The translations under genes were made by a program, and so were the position numbers. The notes under the pieces were generated by a model. That model was not told the DNA's origin and did no database searches. It was given only the letters and a program-made list of their open reading frames with translations. Shown here in pieces: positions 25,815 to 34,689 of a stretch of 64,000 bases of DNA; position 1 is the stretch's first letter, and each line of letters begins with the position of its first letter. This stretch comes from Pseudomonas sp. RIT288. GTDB lineage: Bacteria > Pseudomonadota > Gammaproteobacteria > Pseudomonadales > Pseudomonadaceae. The DNA is taken from assembly GCF_000631985.1 (NCBI RefSeq), contig NZ_JFYN01000043.1, positions 246,223-310,222 on the forward strand. The letters are read 5' to 3'.

Positions 25815-26627
25815 ATGACTCAATACACCGCCTTCAGCGTCGAACTGGCCGACAACATCGCTCATGTGCAGATCAATCGCCCGGAAAAGATCAACTCGAT
25901 GAACGCCGCGTTCTGGAGTGAGATCGTCGAGATTTTCCAGTGGATCGATGACACCGACGAAGTGCGGGTAGTGGTGCTTAGCGGCAACGGCAAACACTTT
26001 TCCTCCGGCATTGACCTGATGATGCTCGCTGGCGTCGCCAACGAACTGGGCAAGGATGTCGGCCGTAACGCGCGCCTGCTGCGGCGCAAGATTCTCACCC
26101 TGCAAGCCTCGTTCAATGCGGTCGACAACTGCCGCAAACCGGTACTGGCGGCGATTCAAGGCTATTGCCTCGGTGGCGCCATCGACCTGATCGCCGCCTG
26201 CGACATGCGCTACGCTGCCGAAGACGCGCAATTCTCGATCAAGGAAATCGATATCGGCATGGCCGCCGATGTTGGCACTTTGCAACGGTTGCCACGGATC
26301 ATCGGTGACGGCATGCTGCGTGAACTGGCTTACACCGGTCGCACTTTCGGCGCAGAAGAAGCGCGCAGCATCGGTCTGGTCAATCGCGTTTACGCCGACA
26401 AGGATCTGCTGCTCGAAGGCGTGATGGACATTGCTCGCGACATCGCCAGCAAATCGCCAATTGCGGTCACCGGCACCAAGGAAATGATCAGCTACATGCG
26501 CGACCATCGCATCGACGATGGCCTCGAATACGTTGCCACCTGGAACGCCGCCATGCTGCAATCCACCGACTTGCGCGTGGCCATGGCCGCCCATATGAGT
26601 AAACAGAAACCCGAATTTCTGGATTGA
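25815..26627 (+). CDS. Enoyl-CoA hydratase/isomerase family, dienoyl-CoA isomerase-like
   Basis: A 270-residue crotonase. The oxyanion-hole segments are FSSGIDLMML (about 59-68) and GYCLGGAIDLIAACD. The downstream sequence KEIDIGMAADVGTLQRLP matches the active-site region of delta3,5-delta2,4-dienoyl-CoA isomerases (ECH1 type), including the extra Asp in AADVG that separates them from simple hydratases. It would shift double bonds of unsaturated fatty acyl-CoA for beta-oxidation. nudC follows after 6 bp and is probably co-transcribed. Confidence 0.85.
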   Translation: MTQYTAFSVELADNIAHVQINRPEKINSMNAAFWSEIVEIFQWIDDTDEVRVVVLSGNGKHFSSGIDLMMLAGVANELGKDVGRNARLLRRKILTLQASFNAVDNCRKPVLAAIQGYCLGGAIDLIAACDMRYAAEDAQFSIKEIDIGMAADVGTLQRLPRIIGDGMLRELAYTGRTFGAEEARSIGLVNRVYADKDLLLEGVMDIARDIASKSPIAVTGTKEMISYMRDHRIDDGLEYVATWNAAMLQSTDLRVAMAAHMSKQKPEFLD

Positions 26628-26633
26628 GAAACC

Positions 26634-27464
26634 ATGACAGCTCGCTGGACCACTGCAGTACTGGACACCGATCAACCCGGCGGCTGGGCCGTGGCGCGCA
26701 GCCCCGAGGGCTTTCTGTTCGATGACAACGGCGTGCTGTTCCCGCGGGAATGGCTCAAGCGTCAGGATTTGTCGATCCTCGCCGAACACGGCATCGGTCA
26801 TCTCGATGGCGAGCCGGTGTACCTGCTGGAATTGCACCGTTCCAGCGACGTGCCGGGCTGCAACTGGAAAGGCCTGCGGGCGTTCATGCTCGATGGCGAT
26901 CACACCGTCTACAAAGTGCTGGGCTATGCCGCGCAGATCGGCACCTGGGCGCGCGAACATCGCTTCTGCGGCAACTGTGGGCAGGCGATGACGCAGGTGC
27001 CGCGTGAGCGAGCGATGTATTGCCAGCCGTGCGACCTGCGCAGTTACCCGCGGATTTCGCCGAGCATGATCGTGCTGGTGACCCGTGGCGACGAGATCCT
27101 GCTGGCGCGCTCACCGCGCTTCGTCACCGGGGTCTACAGCACGCTGGCCGGGTTCGCCGAGCCGGGCGAGTCGGCGGAGGACTGCCTGATTCGCGAGGTG
27201 CGCGAGGAAGTCAGCCTCGAAGTGAAGAACATCCAGTACATGGGCAGCCAGTGCTGGCCGTTCCCGCATTCGATGATGCTCGGTTTCCATGCCGAATATG
27301 CCGGAGGGGAGATCATCTGTCAGGAAGACGAGATCGAAGATGCCCAGTGGTTCAACGTGCACGATCTGCCGCCGTTGCCGGCGTCAAAATCGATTGCCCG
27401 TTACCTGATCGACGTCTATGTGGCGCGCCGTTCAGGCCACGCTGAACCAATGTTGCCAGGCTAG
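26634..27464 (+). CDS. nudC: NAD+ diphosphatase / RNA NAD-decapping Nudix hydrolase
   Basis: A 276-residue NudC-type protein. An N-terminal NUDIX-like domain precedes a four-Cys zinc ribbon (CGNCG ... YCQPC, about 105-127). The Nudix box is GFAEPGESAEDCLIREVREE, followed by the NudC-specific SQ-x-WPFP motif, here SQCWPFP. It hydrolyses NAD(H) to NMN(H) and AMP, and in E. coli also removes NAD caps from RNA. The 3' end overlaps the converging TSUP gene by 33 bp. Confidence 0.9.
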   Translation: MTARWTTAVLDTDQPGGWAVARSPEGFLFDDNGVLFPREWLKRQDLSILAEHGIGHLDGEPVYLLELHRSSDVPGCNWKGLRAFMLDGDHTVYKVLGYAAQIGTWAREHRFCGNCGQAMTQVPRERAMYCQPCDLRSYPRISPSMIVLVTRGDEILLARSPRFVTGVYSTLAGFAEPGESAEDCLIREVREEVSLEVKNIQYMGSQCWPFPHSMMLGFHAEYAGGEIICQEDEIEDAQWFNVHDLPPLPASKSIARYLIDVYVARRSGHAEPMLPG

Positions 27465-28211
27465 CCGCACGGTTAGCCCCAGCACCACGGTGATGAACAC
27501 CGGACGAATGAACTTGGCGCCGCCGCTGATCGCGGTGCGCGCCCCGAAGAAGGCGCCGACCATCACCGACAGGCCCATGCTCAGGCCGATGATCCAGTCC
27601 ACTTGCCCGGAAAACACGAACACCGACAGCGCCGCAATGTTGCTGACGAAGTTCATGCTGCGCGCCACACCGCTGGCCTTGACCAGGTCGATCGGGTAGA
27701 GCAGCAGGCTGCTGACCGTCCAGAACGCACCCGTGCCGGGGCCGGCCACGCCGTCGTAGAAGCCGAGGCTGAAACCTTGGGTCGATTGCCATTTCTTCTT
27801 GATCGGGGCGTCGCTGTCCAGCGGCGCTTTTGGCGTGCCGCCGAACAACAGATACAAGCCACAGGCAAAGACGATCACTGGCAGCATCTTGTTCAGCCAT
27901 TCCGCCGGCAGGTAGTGCGCGACGACAGCACCGGTGAGCGCGCCGACCAGGGTGCCGACGATCGCGTGCATCCACTGTCGAGGGTGGAACAGTTTGCGTC
28001 GGTAGAAGGTGAAACTGGCGGTGGCCGAGCCGAAAGTCGAACTCAGTTTGTTGGTGCCCAACACCAGATGCGGTGGCAGGCCGGCAGTGAGCAGCGCCGG
28101 GGTGGTCAACAGACCGCCGCCGCCGGCGATGGCGTCGATGAAACCGGCAATGAAAGCGACAAGGGCCAGAACGGCCAGGGTGGTGAGGTCAACGCTGAGT
28201 TCGAAAGGCAT
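27432..28211 (-). CDS. TSUP (TauE/SafE) family membrane transporter
   Basis: A 259-residue protein with about seven to eight membrane segments. It has the family N-terminus FIAGFIDAIAGGGGLLTTPALL and the repeat-internal GFYDGVAGPGTGAFW. Members export sulfite, sulfoacetate or other small anions. The divergent neighbour is sfnG, a sulfur-acquisition gene, so a sulfur compound is a reasonable but unproven substrate. The 3' end overlaps nudC. Confidence 0.85.
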   Translation of the reverse strand: MPFELSVDLTTLAVLALVAFIAGFIDAIAGGGGLLTTPALLTAGLPPHLVLGTNKLSSTFGSATASFTFYRRKLFHPRQWMHAIVGTLVGALTGAVVAHYLPAEWLNKMLPVIVFACGLYLLFGGTPKAPLDSDAPIKKKWQSTQGFSLGFYDGVAGPGTGAFWTVSSLLLYPIDLVKASGVARSMNFVSNIAALSVFVFSGQVDWIIGLSMGLSVMVGAFFGARTAISGGAKFIRPVFITVVLGLTVRLAWQHWFSVA

Positions 28212-28303
28212 GGAATCGGCTTATTCGGCAGGGCGCAGAAGGGCTGCGGGGAAGGGCTGACATGTTACTCATTTCCAGGTGTTGCGGCGACCCGTAAAGC
28301 CCC

Positions 28304-28369
28304 ATCGCGAGCAGGCTCACTCCTACATTTGAAATGCGTTCTCCCTGCAGGAGTGAGCCTGCTCGCGAT
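28304..28369. repeat. REP-like inverted pair (family A, copy 5)
   Basis: Arms start at 28304 and end at 28369 in the 334-bp divergent gap between the TSUP gene and sfnG. The rest of that gap holds the sfnG promoter at its right end and no other clear feature. Confidence 0.85.
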
Positions 28370-28488
28370 GGGGGCAGCCCTTTCAACTCAAAATCCAACT
28401 GTTGCCCACCCAACACCCACACAACAAAGCACCCTCCAGCAGTGCAGTCAAAAACCCATGAAACCCAATAAAACCGGGCACTTGAACC

Positions 28489-28504
28489 TTGGCACGCTTG
28501 CTGC
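28489..28504 (+). promoter_or_regulatory. Sigma-54 promoter of sfnG
   Basis: TTGGCACGCTTGCTGC has the invariant GG and GC separated by 10 bp (consensus TGGCACG-N4-TTGC). It ends 41 bp before the sfnG ATG. sfn genes in Pseudomonas are known to need RpoN and the activator SfnR. Confidence 0.8.
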
Positions 28505-28545
28505 TCTGTCCCCACTGACTTTCCCAATGTCCCGAGGACACGCCA

Positions 28546-29628
28546 ATGAGCAAGCAAAACGTGAAATTCGCCTACTGGGTGCCGAACGTCAGTGGCGGCC
28601 TGGTGGTCAGCAAGATCGAGCAGCGCACCGACTGGGGCATCGACTACAACCGCAAGCTGGCGCAACTCGCCGAAGCGGCGGGATTCGAGTATGCCCTGAC
28701 GCAGATCCGCTTTACCGCCGGTTACGGCGCCGAGTTCCAGCATGAGTCGGTGGCGTTCAGTCATGCGCTGTTGGCGGCTACCACCAAGCTGAAGGTGATC
28801 GCGGCGATTCTGCCGGGGCCATGGCAGCCGGCGCTGGCAGCCAAGCAACTGGCGACCATCGATCAACTCACCAACGGCCGCATTGCGGTGAACATCGTCA
28901 GCGGCTGGTTCAAGGGTGAATTCCAGGCCATCGGCGAGCATTGGCTGGAACACGACGAGCGCTACCGGCGTTCCGAAGAATTCATCCGCTCACTGCGCGG
29001 GATCTGGAGCCAGGACAACTTCAGCTTTCGCGGCGACTTCTACCGCTTCGACAATTACACCCTCAAACCGAAACCGCTGGGTCGCCCGGAAATATTCCAG
29101 GGCGGCAGTTCCCGCGCGGCACGGGACATGGCGGCGCGGGTCTCGGACTGGTATTTCACCAATGGCAACAGCGTCGAGGGGATCAAGGCGCAGGTCGATG
29201 ACATCCGCGCCAAAGCGGCGGCCAACAATCATTCGGTGAAGATCGGCGTCAACGCCTTCGTCATCGCCCGCGACACCGAGGAAGAGGCGCGCGCCGTGCT
29301 GGCACAGATCATCGACCAGGCCGATCCGGAAGCGGTGAACGCGTTTGGCGATGCGGCGAAGCAGGCGGGCAGGGCGTCGCCGGAAGGTGAGGGCAATTGG
29401 GCGAAATCCACCTTCGAGGATCTGGTGCAATACAACGATGGCTTCAAGACCAATCTGATCGGCACGCCCCAGCAGATCGCCGAGCGAATTGTGGCGCTGA
29501 AAGCGGTGGGGGTGGATCTGGTGTTGGCGGGTTTTCTGCACTTTCAGGAGGAGGTGGAGTATTTCGGCAAACGTGTGCTGCCGTTGGTGCGGGAACTCGA
29601 GGCTGAAAAGACTGCCGCAGTAGCCTGA
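28546..29628 (+). CDS. sfnG: Dimethylsulfone monooxygenase (FMNH2-dependent)
   Basis: A 360-residue luciferase-fold flavin monooxygenase of the SsuD/SfnG group (TIM barrel; NGRIAVNIVSGWFKGEF and RPEIFQGGSSRAARDMAA are group hallmarks). SfnG oxidises dimethylsulfone to methanesulfinate, letting the cell use dimethyl sulfide products as sulfur source under sulfate limitation. A reduced flavin must come from a partner reductase not encoded here. The sigma-54 promoter just upstream agrees with known SfnR control. Confidence 0.88.
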   Translation: MSKQNVKFAYWVPNVSGGLVVSKIEQRTDWGIDYNRKLAQLAEAAGFEYALTQIRFTAGYGAEFQHESVAFSHALLAATTKLKVIAAILPGPWQPALAAKQLATIDQLTNGRIAVNIVSGWFKGEFQAIGEHWLEHDERYRRSEEFIRSLRGIWSQDNFSFRGDFYRFDNYTLKPKPLGRPEIFQGGSSRAARDMAARVSDWYFTNGNSVEGIKAQVDDIRAKAAANNHSVKIGVNAFVIARDTEEEARAVLAQIIDQADPEAVNAFGDAAKQAGRASPEGEGNWAKSTFEDLVQYNDGFKTNLIGTPQQIAERIVALKAVGVDLVLAGFLHFQEEVEYFGKRVLPLVRELEAEKTAAVA

Positions 29629-29644
29629 ACACCAACAAATCTCC

Positions 29645-29734
29645 TGTAGGAGTGAGCCTGCTCGCGATTGCGTATGAACATTCAATATTCAGGTTGACTG
29701 ACACACCGCTATCGCGAGCAGGCTCACTCCTACA
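29645..29734. repeat. REP-like inverted pair (family A, copy 6, outward orientation)
   Basis: TGTAGGAGTGAGCCTGCTCG at 29645 and its inverse ending at 29734. The arm order is reversed relative to copies 1-5. It lies between the converging sfnG and NTF2-like genes. Confidence 0.85.
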
Positions 29735-29751
29735 ATTGGAACTATGTGAGC

Positions 29752-30231
29752 TTACAGACCGAGGTCGGACAGCCCCGGATGATCATCCGGACGCCGCCCC
29801 AGTGGCCAGTGGAACTTGCGCTCGCTTTCCTTGATCGGCATGTCGTTGATGCAGGCATAGCGCTGGAACATCAGCCCGTGCTCATCGAACTCCCAGTTTT
29901 CATTGCCGTAGGAACGAAACCAGTTGCCCGAATCGTCGCGCCATTCGTAGGCGTAGCGCACGGCAATGCGCGTGTCCGAATAAGCCCAGAGTTCCTTGAT
30001 CAAGCGGTAGTCGAGCTCCTTGGCCCATTTGCGGGTCAGGAAGGCCTTGGCTTCTTCACGGTTGTTGGCGAACTCGGCGCGATTGCGCCATTTCGTATCG
30101 AGGGTATAGGCCAGCGACACCTTCTCGGGGTCGCGGGAATTCCAGCCATCTTCGGCCAGACGTACTTTTTCGATAGCCGATTCACGGTTGAACGGCGGTA
30201 GCGGTGGACGCACTTGGGCAGCAGTCGACAT
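29752..30231 (-). CDS. NTF2-like fold protein (DUF1348 type)
   Basis: A 159-residue protein of the SnoaL/NTF2-like family. The signature segments are AEDGWNSRDPEKVSLAYT and the Trp/Tyr-rich RYAYEWRDDSGNWFRSYGNENWEF, which match the DUF1348 group. No catalytic residues can be assigned. It follows the TetR gene by 56 bp in the same direction, so it is the likely target of that regulator. Confidence 0.8.
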   Translation of the reverse strand: MSTAAQVRPPLPPFNRESAIEKVRLAEDGWNSRDPEKVSLAYTLDTKWRNRAEFANNREEAKAFLTRKWAKELDYRLIKELWAYSDTRIAVRYAYEWRDDSGNWFRSYGNENWEFDEHGLMFQRYACINDMPIKESERKFHWPLGRRPDDHPGLSDLGL

Positions 30232-30287
30232 TGTCAGTCTCCCGATCTAATAAACGATTAAACAACGGTTCAGGCTTATTTAAGGCG

Positions 30288-30851
30288 TTACAGGTCCAAT
30301 AACTTACGCGCCATGCATTGCGCATTATCAGCGGCACTGTGATCACCCATCACAAGCGCTACGGTAATGGCGCCGTCAATCAGGATCAGCAATTGTCTGG
30401 CCAGACGTTGCGGGTCCTCGGTGCCATGTTCGGTACACAGCTCGCACAGGTAGTCGAGCAGCTTCTGTTTGTGGTCTTTGGCGACCTGGCGCACCGGGTC
30501 TTCAGGGTCGCCGGTCTCGCCACTGGTATTGATGAAGGCACAGCCACGGAAGCCTTCCGAGGCGAACCAGCCCTTGAGCACGGTAAACAGGTTGAGCAGG
30601 CGGTCGGCCGGGGTTTCGGCCTGATCGACGGCGCTGCGGTACCAGTGCATCCAGCGCACGTCGCGGCGTTGCAGGGCAGCGACGGTCAGCTCCTCCTTGT
30701 TGGCGAAGTAGCGGTAGATGCTTTTTCTGGAGACGCCGGCGGTTTTCACCAGAAGATCCATGCCGGTGGCCGCGATGCCACTTTTGTAGATCAACTTTTC
30801 GGTGACATCCAGAATGATGTCGCGGGTCGAGGTGTCAGTGATTTCGTTCAT
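30288..30851 (-). CDS. TetR/AcrR-family regulator
   Basis: A 187-residue regulator starting MNEITDTSTRDIILD. The N-terminal helix-turn-helix is DLLVKTAGVSRKSIYRYFANKEEL. The C-terminal ligand domain (LLNLFTVLKGWFASEGFRGCAFIN) is of the TetR_C group. The start at 30851 was taken instead of one 12 codons earlier because the earlier one would lie in the operator palindrome. It probably represses itself and the NTF2-like gene. Effector unknown. Confidence 0.85.
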   Translation of the reverse strand: MNEITDTSTRDIILDVTEKLIYKSGIAATGMDLLVKTAGVSRKSIYRYFANKEELTVAALQRRDVRWMHWYRSAVDQAETPADRLLNLFTVLKGWFASEGFRGCAFINTSGETGDPEDPVRQVAKDHKQKLLDYLCELCTEHGTEDPQRLARQLLILIDGAITVALVMGDHSAADNAQCMARKLLDL

Positions 30852-30863
30852 GTGGCTAACAGT

Positions 30864-30877
30864 AGAACGATCGTTCT
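30864..30877. promoter_or_regulatory. Operator of the TetR/NTF2-like pair
   Basis: AGAACGATCGTTCT, a perfect 14-bp palindrome starting 13 bp before the chosen TetR start, the usual place and form for an autoregulatory TetR site. Confidence 0.65.
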
Positions 30878-30898
30878 CCTTTCGCAAGCTGTTTTTAA

Positions 30899-30974
30899 GA
30901 TCAAACGATCGCAGCCTCCGGCAGCTCCTACACTGATCGCTGTAGGAGCTGCCGGAGGCTGCGATCTTTTGATC
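30899..30974. repeat. GATCTTTTGA-type inverted repeat (family B, copy 3, inverted order)
   Basis: Here the GATCGCAGCC arms are outermost and CTCCTACA/TGTAGGAG face each other across a 10-bp loop, the reverse of copies 1 and 2. It lies between the tetR promoter and pssA. Confidence 0.85.
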
Positions 30975-31055
30975 TCATTACAGACAGTAACAAGACCCGC
31001 ACCGGTTGATGGTGTAAGCTCTCGGGCTCTTCGGATTCGACCCATTGCGAGCCCT

Positions 31056-32399
31056 ATGCCGTTGCTTTTCAAACGCTCTTTGCTGCCCAAACTGCGCAGC
31101 TTTCCGCTGACTGCCGAGGCCGTGACCATTCTGCCCGGCGCCGCCGAGTTCCGTCGTTGCCTGCTGGAGAAAATCGCCGAGGCGACCCGGCGCATCTATA
31201 TCGTTGCGCTGTATCTGCAGCACGATGAGGCCGGTCAGGAAATTCTCGATGCCTTGCACGCCGCCAAGCTCAGGCGCCCGGAGCTGGAGATCGTCGTGGT
31301 GGTTGACTGGCTGCGCGCCCAGCGCGGGCTGATCGGTGCCGGCAAACAGCCGGGCAACTCGGCGTGGTACCAGGAAATGACCCGCACCCATCAGAGTGAA
31401 GTGCCGGTCTACGGCGTGCCGGTGCAGACCCGTGAGCTGTTTGGCGTGCTGCATCTGAAAGGCTTCGTGATCGACGATTGCGTGGTTTACAGCGGTGCGA
31501 GCCTGAACAACGTCTACCTGCACAAGTTCGACAAGTACCGGTTCGACCGGTATCACGTGCTGCACAGCCGCGAACTGGCGGACTCGATGCATCATCTGGT
31601 CAAGCACGGTCTGATCGAATCCAAGGCTGTGCATCGCCTCGACCTGCCGAACCTGCCGACTACCCGCAGCCTGCGCAACGACATTGGCGACCTGCGCAGC
31701 CGTCTCAAATATGCCGCGTACGACACCAGTGCCGGCAGCACGGCGCATACCGGCCTGTCGGTGAGTCCGTTGCTCGGCGTGGGCAAGAACAACCCGTTGA
31801 ACCGGGTGATTGTCGAGCTGATCGCCAGCGCGCAACAGCAGCTGACGATTTGCACCCCGTACTTCAATCTGCCGCTGCCGATCATCCGCGAGGTCAACCG
31901 CGCGCTGGCCCGTGGGGTGAAGATCGACATCGTGGTTGGCGACAAGACGGCCAACGACTTCTACATTCCGCCGAGTGAGCCGTTCAAGGTGATTGCGGCG
32001 TTGCCGTATCTGTACGAAATCAGTCTGCGGCGTTTCGCCAAGCGGCATCAGCGCAACATCGACAGCGGCCAGTTGAACCTGCATCTGTGGCGTGACGGCG
32101 ACAACAGCTATCACCTCAAGGGCATGTGGGTCGACCAGCGCTATACGCTGCTGACCGGCAACAACCTCAATCCACGGGCGTTCCGCCTCGACCTGGAAAA
32201 CGCGCTGCTGATCGATGACCCGCAGGGCGAATGGCTTGAGCCACGGGCGAAGGAGCAGCAAGAGATTTTCCGCAACACCACGCGGATTGCCAGTTTCCAG
32301 AACCTGGAGACATTGCCGGAGTACCCGGCGGGCGTGGCGAAGTTTCTCAAGCGGGTCAGTCGGGTGCGGATCGAGCGATTGCTCTACCGGATTTTGTAA
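31056..32399 (+). CDS. pssA: CDP-diacylglycerol-serine O-phosphatidyltransferase
   Basis: A 447-residue phospholipase D-superfamily enzyme of the E. coli PssA type. Two HKD motifs are visible: HLKGFVIDDCVVYSGASLNN and HLKGMWVDQRYTLLTGNNLN. The start MPLLFKRSLLPKL matches the usual N-terminus; the frame is open far upstream but begins in repeat DNA. It makes phosphatidylserine, the precursor of phosphatidylethanolamine, at the membrane surface. Confidence 0.9.
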   Translation: MPLLFKRSLLPKLRSFPLTAEAVTILPGAAEFRRCLLEKIAEATRRIYIVALYLQHDEAGQEILDALHAAKLRRPELEIVVVVDWLRAQRGLIGAGKQPGNSAWYQEMTRTHQSEVPVYGVPVQTRELFGVLHLKGFVIDDCVVYSGASLNNVYLHKFDKYRFDRYHVLHSRELADSMHHLVKHGLIESKAVHRLDLPNLPTTRSLRNDIGDLRSRLKYAAYDTSAGSTAHTGLSVSPLLGVGKNNPLNRVIVELIASAQQQLTICTPYFNLPLPIIREVNRALARGVKIDIVVGDKTANDFYIPPSEPFKVIAALPYLYEISLRRFAKRHQRNIDSGQLNLHLWRDGDNSYHLKGMWVDQRYTLLTGNNLNPRAFRLDLENALLIDDPQGEWLEPRAKEQQEIFRNTTRIASFQNLETLPEYPAGVAKFLKRVSRVRIERLLYRIL

Positions 32400-32432
32400 A
32401 CCTTCAGATTATTCAGGGCGTTTAAAACCTCT

Positions 32433-32497
32433 ATCGCGAGCAGGCTCACTCCTACAGGGGAATGCATTCCAACTGTAGGAGTGAGCCTGCTCGCGAT
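32433..32497. repeat. REP-like inverted pair (family A, copy 7)
   Basis: Arms from 32433 and to 32497 around a 17-bp loop, between the converging pssA and imelysin-family genes. Confidence 0.85.
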
Positions 32498-32524
32498 AGG
32501 GCCTTGTCAGGCGCTACAAAAACC

Positions 32525-33349
32525 TCAGTTCAGACCGAGCTTGCCACGCAATGTGGACAGGTCTTCCGCCAAGGTATTCACCGGCCCGACCAGCGCCTTG
32601 CGGTCGTTATCCTTCACTTTGTCATACGTCTCGAAACCACCGTCCTTGGTCTTGTACTTGGCGAGGATCTTGTCCACGCTGGCGAAGTTCTTGTCGACTT
32701 TGGCGACGAACGCCTTGTCCTGCTTCTCGATCTGCGGACGGAACAGGTCGACGATTTTCTTCGCACCGTCGATATTGCCCTGGAAGTCGTACAGGTCGGT
32801 GTGGCTGTAACGATCTTCTTCACCGGAGATCTTGGTCGCGGCGACTTCTTCCAGCAGTGCAGCAGCACCACCGACGACTTTCTCCGGTGGGAAGGTCAGG
32901 CCGGCGACGCGGGTTTGCAGGTCTTTCACATCGCTGTCCAGCTTGTCCGCCAGGGCGGTCAGGCCGTCGGTGCTCTTCTCCGAGAACAGCGAATATTCGA
33001 GGCGATGGAAACCGGTGAAGTCATCAGCCTTCACGCCTTTTTCGTGGTCGTCGACGCGCGAGTCGATGGACGCATCGAGGTCACTGAACAGCTCGGCAAT
33101 CGGCTCGATCGACTCGTAGTAGACGCGGGTCGGTGCGTAGAGCTTTTGCGCGGTGGCCAGGTCACCCTTCTTCACCGCATCGGTGAATTGCCTGGTGTGG
33201 CTGCCCAGTTCATCCAGTTGCTCGGTGACGTAGATCTTGTAGTCCGACACCGGGCCGACCAGATCCAGCGGCGCCGTCGCGGCGAACGCCGAAAGCGGGG
33301 TGTTGAGCAAACCGAGGGTCAGCAGTAACGCGAGTGGCGACTTTTTCAT
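32525..33349 (-). CDS. EfeM/EfeO-type imelysin (peptidase M75) domain protein
   Basis: A 274-residue exported protein. A signal peptide (MKKSPLALLLTLGLLNTPLSAFAA) precedes a single imelysin/M75 domain with the H-x-x-E metal motif in GFHRLEYSLF. It lacks the cupredoxin domain of EfeO and so matches the short EfeM-type. It is last in the efe operon, 24 bp after efeB, and duplicates the C-terminal half of efeO in architecture. Presumed periplasmic ferric/ferrous iron binding. Confidence 0.85.
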   Translation of the reverse strand: MKKSPLALLLTLGLLNTPLSAFAATAPLDLVGPVSDYKIYVTEQLDELGSHTRQFTDAVKKGDLATAQKLYAPTRVYYESIEPIAELFSDLDASIDSRVDDHEKGVKADDFTGFHRLEYSLFSEKSTDGLTALADKLDSDVKDLQTRVAGLTFPPEKVVGGAAALLEEVAATKISGEEDRYSHTDLYDFQGNIDGAKKIVDLFRPQIEKQDKAFVAKVDKNFASVDKILAKYKTKDGGFETYDKVKDNDRKALVGPVNTLAEDLSTLRGKLGLN

Positions 33350-33373
33350 GGAGCGGCTCCGAGGTTTTTATGG

Positions 33374-34672
33374 TTAGGCAGCTGTTTTGGGTTGGGTGGC
33401 GTTGAGCAGCGAACGACCGATGAAATCCTTGTCGCCAATGACACCCGGAAGAGTGAAGAAGTAACCGCCGCCGACCGGTTTGAGGTATTCCTCAAGTGGT
33501 TCGCCGTTGAGGCGGGTCTGCACGGTGATGAAGCCTTTTTCCAGGTCGGCCTGGTAGCAGATGAACAACAGGCCCATGTCGAGCTGGCCGTTCTTGTTGA
33601 CGCCGTTGGAGTAGTTGAACGGCCGGCGCAGGATCAGGTTGGCCTGGCTCGCGGCGGTGCGCGGGTTGGCCAGACGGATGTGCGCGTCGAGCTTGGTCAG
33701 TTTGCCTTCCGGATCCTTGCTGTAATCCGGGACCTCGGTCTCATGCTGCGCGCCCATCGGTGCGCCCGTAGTCTTGACCCGACCGATGATGCTTTCCTGT
33801 TCCTGCAACGGCGTACGGTCCCAACGCTCGACGAAGTTGCGGATGATCCGCACCGCTTGATAGCTGCCGTGGGTCGCCCAGGCCGGCTCATCGCTGCCCG
33901 GTTGCACCCAGACAATCTTGTCCATGGCGTTGGCGTCGTTGGAATCGGGGTTGGCCGAGCCGTCGCGGAAACCGAGAAAGTTGCGCGCCGATTGCGCCGG
34001 CACACCCGGTTTCGCCGGGGCTTGCGGCGGCACGCTGCCTTCCTGTTTCCAGCGCACCAGCAGCAGATCCGGCAGGTTCTTGACGATGTCGCGCAGGGCG
34101 TGAATGTTGGTGTCGGCGGTGTTCGAGCAGAACTGCAGGCTCAAGTCGCCGTGGCAGCAATCGGCCTCCAGCGCATCGTTGGGGAAACCGACCATGCGTT
34201 GCAGGCGCTTCGGTTTGGCGGCGGCCAGACCGAAGCGCTCGTCGAACAGCGATTCGCCTACCGAGACGGTGATGGTCAAGTTGTCCGGGGTCACAATGGG
34301 GCCGAGGATGCCGGAATCCGGTGGCGGCAGTTTCGGGTCGATCTGCGCCACCGGGCCGCCCTTCATCAGGAACGCAATGCGCTCGTTGAGGGTACGGAAC
34401 AGCCGTTCGAGGTCTTCGCGATCACTGGCCAGCACGTCGAACGACACGAACATGCCGGACGCCGGGCGCGGGGTAACAATGCCGGTCTGGTGCACGCCGT
34501 GGAAATCGTGGCGGTCTTCGGTCTTGTCGCTGCTCGGCGCTTCAGTGACTTGCGCCGGGGCCGCCGCCATGGCCGGGCAGCTCAGGGCCGAACCGGCCAG
34601 GGCGACACCGGCGACACCCATGCCCATCAGGAGGCGGCGACGTTGCAGATCGAGGTTTTGCAATTCTTTCAT
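33374..34672 (-). CDS. efeB: Deferrochelatase/peroxidase (Dyp-type, Tat-exported)
   Basis: A 432-residue Dyp-type haem peroxidase. A twin-arginine signal (QRRRLLMGMG, residues 10-19, then a hydrophobic Ala-rich stretch) sends it folded to the periplasm. The family GXXDG motif appears as GFRDGSANP, with haem-pocket His/Arg residues further on. In the Efe system it oxidises Fe2+ or removes iron from haem. Third gene of the efe operon. Confidence 0.92.
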   Translation of the reverse strand: MKELQNLDLQRRRLLMGMGVAGVALAGSALSCPAMAAAPAQVTEAPSSDKTEDRHDFHGVHQTGIVTPRPASGMFVSFDVLASDREDLERLFRTLNERIAFLMKGGPVAQIDPKLPPPDSGILGPIVTPDNLTITVSVGESLFDERFGLAAAKPKRLQRMVGFPNDALEADCCHGDLSLQFCSNTADTNIHALRDIVKNLPDLLLVRWKQEGSVPPQAPAKPGVPAQSARNFLGFRDGSANPDSNDANAMDKIVWVQPGSDEPAWATHGSYQAVRIIRNFVERWDRTPLQEQESIIGRVKTTGAPMGAQHETEVPDYSKDPEGKLTKLDAHIRLANPRTAASQANLILRRPFNYSNGVNKNGQLDMGLLFICYQADLEKGFITVQTRLNGEPLEEYLKPVGGGYFFTLPGVIGDKDFIGRSLLNATQPKTAA

Positions 34673-34689
34673 CGGTATTCGTCTTCTGC

